Shown here piece after piece: positions 6,284 through 10,773 of a stretch of 10,773 nt of DNA. Both the position numbers and the translations under genes were made by a program. This DNA comes from a bacterium (GTDB lineage: Bacteria; Patescibacteriota; UBA1384; JAMDBS01; DAOVQR01): the NCBI GenBank assembly GCA_030628575.1, contig DAOVQR010000010.1:1-10773 (forward strand), in the 5' to 3' direction. Position 1 is the first letter of the stretch. Each line of letters begins with the position of its first letter. A model generated the notes under the pieces. The model saw only the letters and a program-made list of their open reading frames with translations, had not been told where the DNA came from and did no database searches.

Positions 6284-7735
6284 TTATAGTTTTTTATAAT
6301 GTTTGGGTTGATTTGATTTTTGTTTATAATCTGTTTTTATGTGAACTTCTTTTAATTGTTGTTTTGTTACTTCGGATGGCGCATTTGTTAGGGGATCTCT
6401 AGCTTCTCCTGTTAGTGGAAATGCTATTATTTCCTTTATATTTTTTTCATCACAAAGGATACTAATGAATCGATCAATTCCTGGAGCAATTCCTCCATGT
6501 GGTGGAACACCATAAGAAAAAGCTGTTTTAAGATGATCAAATTGTTTTTTTTGTTCTTTGGTAAAACCGATTAAATCAAATATCTTTTCTTGAATAGACC
6601 AATTATGAATTCTAATACTTCCTCCACCTATCTCCGTACCATTAAGAACTAAATCATGTTGATATGAGCGAACTTCTAAGGGGTTTTTGTCTAACAATTT
6701 TATATCTTCTTCTTTGGGTGCAGTGAACATATGGTGTGATGGAGCAATTCTTGATCCTACACCGTAAAAAAAGTCCTTTTGGGTTTGCTTAACAAATAAA
6801 GGAAAATCAATTATCCAGGCAAATGATAATTCATTTGGATTATTTTTATCAACTCTTAAATCCGGTTTATCGGTTTTGTATTTTTTCGTTATGTCGTTAT
6901 ATTTTAATCTTGGCCATGGATTTTTAGTAATTTTCTTTTTAGGAAATAATTCTTTGATCATTTTTGTAAACATATTTTCAATTAAATCAAGAATTTCCTT
7001 TTGGTTAGTGAACGTCATTTCCATATCAAGTTGATAAAATTCTCCTGGGCTTCGATCAGCTCTAGCATCTTCATCTCTAAAACATGGGGCAATTTGAAAA
7101 TACTTTTCAAATCCTGATATCATTAATAATTGCTTATATTGTTGAGGGGATTGAGGCAAGGCAAAAAATTTACCAGGATGTAATCTTGATGGTACCAGAT
7201 AATCTCTTGCTCCTTCCGGTGTTGATTTTGAAAGAATGGGGGTTTGAATTTCAATAAATCCGTTATCAACTAAATAATTTCTTATATAATTAATAATTTT
7301 ATGACGATTTATGATGTTTAATTTCATTCTTTTTGAACGTAAATCTAGATATCGATACTTTAATCTAGTTTCTTCATCTACATCAATGGTATCTCTATCA
7401 ATTTCAAACGGTGGTGTTTTTGACTTACTTAATATTTTTAGATTCGTAACTTCAATTTCTACTTTACCGCTAATGATATTTTTATTTATCATTTTTTCTG
7501 GACGATTATTCACTTTACCTTCAATTTCAATTACAAATTCTGCTCTAAGCTGATGTGCTAATTTATGAACTTGTTTATGGTTTGGCAAAAACACAAGTTG
7601 TGTGAATCCATCAGAATCCCTCAAGTCAATAAATATTAGTTTTCCGTGATCTCTACGTACGTGAACCCATCCAACCATTTTAACTTGTTTATTTACTAAT
7701 TTTGATACTTCGGATGACAAAACTCGATTTTTCAT
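6284..7735 (-). CDS. aspS: Aspartyl-tRNA synthetase, bacterial type without GAD domain
   Basis: Class IIb synthetase that charges tRNA with aspartate. The OB-fold anticodon-binding domain is at about 1-105 (VGWVHVRRDHGKLIFIDLRD). The core has motif 1 around 159-168 (GFIEIQTPIL), motif 2 at 219-230 (FRDEDARADRSP) and motif 3 at 415-422 (GIAPGIDR). The flipping-loop and C-terminal residues are typical of bacterial AspRS (TPEGARDYLVPSR, FPLTGEARDPLTNAPS). At 483 residues it is about 100 shorter than E. coli AspRS: KPDLR (290-294) leads after only about eight residues to ELSFAWIIDFPLF, exactly where the GAD domain normally sits. H30 resembles non-discriminating bacterial AspRS, while K81 resembles the discriminating type. 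GGAGG lies 4 bases before the ATG. The upstream unknown gene is 25 bases away. Confidence 0.96.
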   Translation of the reverse strand: MKNRVLSSEVSKLVNKQVKMVGWVHVRRDHGKLIFIDLRDSDGFTQLVFLPNHKQVHKLAHQLRAEFVIEIEGKVNNRPEKMINKNIISGKVEIEVTNLKILSKSKTPPFEIDRDTIDVDEETRLKYRYLDLRSKRMKLNIINRHKIINYIRNYLVDNGFIEIQTPILSKSTPEGARDYLVPSRLHPGKFFALPQSPQQYKQLLMISGFEKYFQIAPCFRDEDARADRSPGEFYQLDMEMTFTNQKEILDLIENMFTKMIKELFPKKKITKNPWPRLKYNDITKKYKTDKPDLRVDKNNPNELSFAWIIDFPLFVKQTQKDFFYGVGSRIAPSHHMFTAPKEEDIKLLDKNPLEVRSYQHDLVLNGTEIGGGSIRIHNWSIQEKIFDLIGFTKEQKKQFDHLKTAFSYGVPPHGGIAPGIDRFISILCDEKNIKEIIAFPLTGEARDPLTNAPSEVTKQQLKEVHIKTDYKQKSNQPKHYKKL

Positions 7736-7760
7736 ATTACCTCCGTCGGTGTAATTACTT

Positions 7761-8429
7761 TTATTTCTCTATGATTTTAAACTCAATATCTTCTTCTTTA
7801 TATTTTAATGGATTATAATAGATAAAAACCTGTTTATAATTATTACCCTCATCGTGCCAATCTGATTCATATTCAAAACTTTTTATTTTAACATCTTCAG
7901 GATATATTACTTTTACACTTTCTTCGAGTGGTAATCTACTTATCCAAATACATTTTCCTGTAATTTCAGCACTTATTAACATTTCAGTAATAATACTAAT
8001 TTTTTTATCATCAATATCACCAAGTTGCTGTTTTTTTGCTTTAGCTATGTCTACTAAATACATTTTTAATTTTGTTTTTATTAAACCATGTATTTTATGA
8101 CGTTCTTGATCAATTTTTAATAAATTTTCTTTCCATTTTTCTAGGTTGTTTATTTTTAAAGATGACTTTTCATAATTTAATAAATTTCTTGTAATTTCGA
8201 TATAATCATTGAGTTTGTCTTTAAATCCGAGTTTAAAAAAATTAAGCCGTCTTTTTAGTTCTTCGCCAATGGTGTAACGACCTATCTTTTGTGGAAGCTT
8301 ATTATACAATTCTAATAATTGTTCATGCTCGATCATATTTTTTTTATCAAATTTAATATCTAATTTTTTTTCTGCTTCAATAAATCTATTAAATTCCCTA
8401 TCTGCTGGATTTAAACCTTCCTTTGTCAT
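7761..8429 (-). CDS. Hypothetical protein, not recognised
   Basis: 222 residues; I do not recognise the family. The protein is highly charged (Lys/Glu/Asp rich), has no signal peptide, membrane helix, cysteine cluster or clear catalytic motif, and is predicted by eye to be mostly helical to about residue 155 (heptad-like stretches around FIEAEKKLDIKFDKKN and NNLEKWKENLLKIDQERHK). The last 70 residues look like beta strands (GKCIWISRLPLEESVKVIYP, YKQVFIYYNP, IEFKIIEK). It is therefore probably a cytoplasmic two-part protein. The start is supported by AAGGAT six bases upstream of the ATG. It lies between the inverted repeat downstream of the nucleotidyltransferase and aspS, and may belong to that accessory cassette. 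Confidence 0.75.
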   Translation of the reverse strand: MTKEGLNPADREFNRFIEAEKKLDIKFDKKNMIEHEQLLELYNKLPQKIGRYTIGEELKRRLNFFKLGFKDKLNDYIEITRNLLNYEKSSLKINNLEKWKENLLKIDQERHKIHGLIKTKLKMYLVDIAKAKKQQLGDIDDKKISIITEMLISAEITGKCIWISRLPLEESVKVIYPEDVKIKSFEYESDWHDEGNNYKQVFIYYNPLKYKEEDIEFKIIEK

Positions 8430-8446
8430 AGCTTATCCTTAAATTT

Positions 8447-8512
8447 ACACGACTTACGCACCTTCCCCAAGAAGCGTTTAAATGTCATCAGGTTCAAGTG
8501 CGTAAGTCGTGT
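8447..8512. repeat. 66-bp element with perfect 15-bp inverted ends (MITE-like)
   Basis: ACACGACTTACGCAC (8447-8461) and GTGCGTAAGTCGTGT (8498-8512) are exact reverse complements around a 36-base interior that itself holds a small dyad (CTTC-CCCAA-GAAG, 8462-8474). It abuts the nucleotidyltransferase stop codon and ends 17 bases before the next ATG. No U-run follows on the minus strand (AAATTTAAGG), so it is not a standard terminator. The ends are GC-richer than the flanks. It could be a miniature transposable element or an intercistronic RNA hairpin; no target-site duplication is clear. Confidence 0.75.
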
Positions 8513-9076
8513 TTATTTATTTTTGCTTAATTTTTCCAAACTTTCTGTTAGATTAAGTTTTTCAGCCCATTTTTTAAGATATTCTTCATCAATTTTACTG
8601 ATTTTTAAAATTGACTCAATATCCTCCAAATGACGAGATGATCGACATTGCTTATACCAAATTAGTTTTGACAAAATTAAATCTTCAGGTGAGATAAAAT
8701 TGATGGATTTATCTAAAATCTTTTTTTTAATCGTCCGTTTAAAACAAGAATTTTCAAAAGGATTATTTTTTAATACCCAAAAATCTACTTTCATTCCAGA
8801 TTGATCATCAATAAAATTAAACTCTCCATAATTGGTAAGAGCTCTTTTTATAGAATCTTTATTAATATAAACTGCTTTCCCCAGAGAAGACAATGCTGTT
8901 TCTAAATCATTAATTTTTTCTGGTTTTAAATAGATAATAAGATCAATATCAGCAGTGAAACGCGGCCTTCCCCAAATCAATACTGCCATTCCACCCGTTA
9001 CTAAATAAGGAATCTTTAACTTATTTAAAATTTTAGCGATTTTAATAAGAAGATGTCTGGGATCTATTTCTGTCAT
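8513..9076 (-). CDS. Minimal nucleotidyltransferase-fold protein (AbiEii/DUF6036-like)
   Basis: 187 residues. The nucleotidyltransferase signature is GG (28-29) followed by DID at 43-45 (VTGGMAVLIWGRPRFTADIDLII), with a probable third carboxylate D98 in KVDFW; together these form the metal-binding triad. A later helical part, ISPEDLILSKLIWYKQCRSSRHLEDI (129-153), matches the C-terminal half of AbiEii/DUF6036-type proteins. Such enzymes transfer nucleotides to RNA or protein and often act in toxin-antitoxin or defence pairs; the target here is unknown. The ATG at 9076 is preferred over 9088 because GAGGA lies 5 bases before it and nothing precedes 9088. It overlaps the upstream small gene by 35 bases and is followed directly by a perfect inverted repeat. 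Confidence 0.82.
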   Translation of the reverse strand: MTEIDPRHLLIKIAKILNKLKIPYLVTGGMAVLIWGRPRFTADIDLIIYLKPEKINDLETALSSLGKAVYINKDSIKRALTNYGEFNFIDDQSGMKVDFWVLKNNPFENSCFKRTIKKKILDKSINFISPEDLILSKLIWYKQCRSSRHLEDIESILKISKIDEEYLKKWAEKLNLTESLEKLSKNK

Positions 9077-9239
9077 AATTTTCCTCATAATTTTTATATA
9101 TTTTATTCCCTATTAATTCTCTACCCAATATCCATAAATCAGAACCTAATTTAAGTTTTTGATCAGCACTCATTCTTTTAAAGATATTGTCCTGCACATC
9201 TTGAGCATTTAACTGAGAATTTTTTGTTTTATTCTTCAT
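9042..9239 (-). CDS. Small protein paired with the nucleotidyltransferase
   Basis: 65 residues, hydrophilic, with a short amphipathic helix region (FKRMSADQKLKLGSDLWILGRELIGNKIYK, about 20-49) and a polar tail. The start is supported by GAGAGG overlapping the end of pheT (spacing about 5 bases) and by being only 1 base from the pheT stop, so it is probably translationally coupled. It overlaps the nucleotidyltransferase gene by 35 bases in another frame. The pattern of a short (M)S-x-K-L-x-L-type helical protein directly before a DUF6036-like nucleotidyltransferase is one I recall from other bacteria, which suggests a partner or antitoxin role; this is recollection and inference. Confidence that it is a real gene is moderate. 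Confidence 0.65.
   Translation of the reverse strand: MKNKTKNSQLNAQDVQDNIFKRMSADQKLKLGSDLWILGRELIGNKIYKNYEENYDRNRSQTSSY
9082..9086 (-). promoter_or_regulatory. Ribosome binding site that sets the nucleotidyltransferase start
   Basis: GAGGA followed by AAATT and ATG (9076). The alternative ATG at 9088 overlaps this site and has only A/T-rich sequence upstream, so the shorter protein MTEIDPRHLL is preferred over MRKIMTEIDPR. Confidence 0.7.
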
Positions 9240-9240
9240 T

Positions 9241-10773
9241 TTAACCTCTCAATTTTGCCTGATATTTTTTTTCTATTTTATTTATTATTTCTTTAGTAAT
9301 TTTATCAACTTCACGAGCGTTCATTGGCTTTTTTAAATTTTGTAACCAAATATGATAAGCGATATTTTTCTTATTTTTACCAAATTTATCTGATGTGAAT
9401 TCATCAAATAAATCAACTAGCAAGACATGGGAATCGAGATGGGAGATTTGGGTTTGGATTTGATTAGCATCTATCTTTTTATCAACAATAAAAGCTAAAT
9501 CACGAACAGTTGGCGGGAATTCTGAAACCTTTTTATATTTTTGATTTGATATCTTGGTTAGATAATCTTTTGCTGAAATTTTGATTTTATTAAGATCAAT
9601 AACAATATATTTAACTTTTTTTCTTATTTTTAAATAATCTAGTATTTTTTGATCCGCTGATATAATATCGGTACTAATATTCAATTGATTTAGAATTGAT
9701 TTGATATTATTAGCTTTTTTATTTGTTGTTAAGATTCCAAGTTGCCACTTTTCTTCTGCGTTAGTCCGCGAGTTTTTCTGCGTTAGTCCGTGAGTATGAA
9801 AGACTTTTCCAATTTCAAAAATATTGATTTCTGGTACCCATGGATTTTTGGCTGCAGCAGTTAGAAGTGATAATTCTATTGATAAACGAAGGTATTTATT
9901 TTCTGGGGAAATAGAATTAATAACTTCTTGGCAATCAGACAATTTATAGTTAAGCATTTTTATTAATTTCTCGTCCGTAAATGAATAAGAATAACATTCT
10001 GTAAAGCCATTTTTACAAAGAATATCTTTTATATGTTTTTTCAAAATAAACTTTTCTGATTCTTTATGCTCTGTTTTTTTAAATAATGATCTGTCTAAAT
10101 TATTGTAACCATACATTCTAGCTACTTCTTCGGCAATATCCTGCCAAATTGTCACATCAAATTCTCGGTAAGAAGGAACTTCCACAATCAGTTGATTAGT
10201 TTTAAACTCTAATCTGTGTAGATAATCAATGATTTGTTTTTGGTCTAAATTTGTACCTAAAAGTTTATTTATTTTTGCAATATTAATTTTAATTTTTTTC
10301 TTTTTTCTTTTTTCTGATTTAATATCAATTAATTTACCAATTTTACATTTTGGACAGCTTTGTTTAATTAATTTGGCGGCTTTATTAACTCCACGAACGG
10401 AACCTTCATAATCAACACTGCGCTCAAATCGATAAGAAGCATCTGTTTGGTGATTTAATCTTTTTGATGTTCTTCTTATTAAAATTGGATCAAAAATCGC
10501 TCCTTGTAAAACAATCGTTTTGGTTTTTTTATCAACTTCAGAATTAAATCCACCCATAATTCCCGCTAAATCGAAAATCTTTTTTCCATCATCTATAACT
10601 ATAGCATTTTTATCTAATTTCTGTTCCTGACCATCAAGTGTAATCATTGATTCACCACTTGCGGCTTGTTTGATATTCATAATTCCGGAATGGATCTTAT
10701 TATAATCAAAAGCGTGTAATGGCTGTCCTGTTTCAATCATTGCATAATTAGTTATATCAACAATATTATTTAA
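9241..10773 (-). CDS. pheT: Phenylalanyl-tRNA synthetase beta subunit, 5' end outside window
   Basis: Large subunit of the alpha2-beta2 PheRS. The frame is open to the right edge (it reads LNNIVDITNYAMIETGQPLHAFD from 10773), so the start and the N-terminal B1-B2 part lie outside; 510 residues are visible. B3/B4 contains LAGIMGGFNSEV and LNHQTDASYRFERSVD, which includes editing-site features of the family. B5 has KINKLLGTNLDQKQIIDYLHRLEF and VPSYREFDVTIWQDIAEEVARMYGYNNL. B6/B7 is catalytic-like (GFTECYSYSF, then NIFEIGKVF). The C-terminal FDX-ACB anticodon-binding domain runs from about FPPTVRDLAFIVDKK to the end. A variable loop, HTHGLTQKNSRTNAEEKW, is encoded by the short repeat at 9752-9795. 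The next gene starts 1 base after its stop. Confidence 0.96.
   Translation of the reverse strand, partial: LNNIVDITNYAMIETGQPLHAFDYNKIHSGIMNIKQAASGESMITLDGQEQKLDKNAIVIDDGKKIFDLAGIMGGFNSEVDKKTKTIVLQGAIFDPILIRRTSKRLNHQTDASYRFERSVDYEGSVRGVNKAAKLIKQSCPKCKIGKLIDIKSEKRKKKKIKINIAKINKLLGTNLDQKQIIDYLHRLEFKTNQLIVEVPSYREFDVTIWQDIAEEVARMYGYNNLDRSLFKKTEHKESEKFILKKHIKDILCKNGFTECYSYSFTDEKLIKMLNYKLSDCQEVINSISPENKYLRLSIELSLLTAAAKNPWVPEINIFEIGKVFHTHGLTQKNSRTNAEEKWQLGILTTNKKANNIKSILNQLNISTDIISADQKILDYLKIRKKVKYIVIDLNKIKISAKDYLTKISNQKYKKVSEFPPTVRDLAFIVDKKIDANQIQTQISHLDSHVLLVDLFDEFTSDKFGKNKKNIAYHIWLQNLKKPMNAREVDKITKEIINKIEKKYQAKLRG
9752..9795 (-). repeat. Two tandem 22-bp units of the interspersed repeat inside pheT
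   Basis: Units 9774-9795 and 9752-9773 differ at only 2 of 22 bases. On the plus strand they carry TCTGCGTTAGTCCGTG and TCTGCGTTAGTCCGCG, the same core as the intergenic copies at 2958 and 2987. Because 22 is not a multiple of 3, the two units are translated in different frames: THGLTQK and NSRTNAE. They lie in a variable loop between the conserved FEIGKVF and EEKWQLGIL strands. Confidence 0.8.

Noticed and set aside
8447..8512. Rho-independent terminator
   Set aside because: The loop is 36 bases and neither strand has a U-run directly after the stem.

Overview
The window is AT-rich and carries compact housekeeping genes. It most resembles a Candidate Phyla Radiation (Patescibacteria, Parcubacteria-like) genome. 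That placement is an inference from the low GC, the small intergenic gaps, the divergent LeuRS with a large insert, the short AspRS, the PaaX-like regulator and the non-coding repeats. No rRNA marker is present to confirm it.

Plus-strand half (1-4408). leuS (5' end cut by the window edge) is followed by a 156-base spacer full of short repeats, then a tight rpmF-nusB-rnc cluster (2-base gap, then a 1-base overlap). The cluster makes ribosomal protein L32, the antitermination factor NusB and RNase III, all serving rRNA/ribosome production. A possible extended -10 promoter sits at the very end of leuS.

Minus-strand half (4415-10773). In transcription order: pheT (5' end cut by the right edge), a 65-residue small protein, a minimal nucleotidyltransferase, a 66-bp perfect-ended inverted repeat, an unrecognised 222-residue protein, aspS, a D-Ala-D-Ala carboxypeptidase, then a 181-base spacer and a PaaX-type regulator that converges on rnc. 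pheT to the carboxypeptidase looks like one co-directional run. The small protein/nucleotidyltransferase pair, the hairpin and the unknown gene look like an accessory cargo between two tRNA synthetase genes.

Main points of interest. (1) leuS carries an in-frame Nudix domain inside its CP1 editing domain; the REUxEE metal-binding core is present. (2) A short GC-rich repeat family (consensus close to TCTGCGTTNATCNGCG) occurs both in the leuS-rpmF spacer and inside the coding frames of pheT and leuS, in variable loops. In pheT two adjacent 22-bp units are read in different frames. (3) A regular array of AGTTnnnn octamers lies between the carboxypeptidase and PaaX-like genes, with four units on each arm of an inverted repeat. 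(4) AspRS lacks the GAD domain usual for bacterial AspRS. (5) RNase III has Asn in place of a catalytic Asp. No tRNA, rRNA, CRISPR array or complete insertion sequence was seen.
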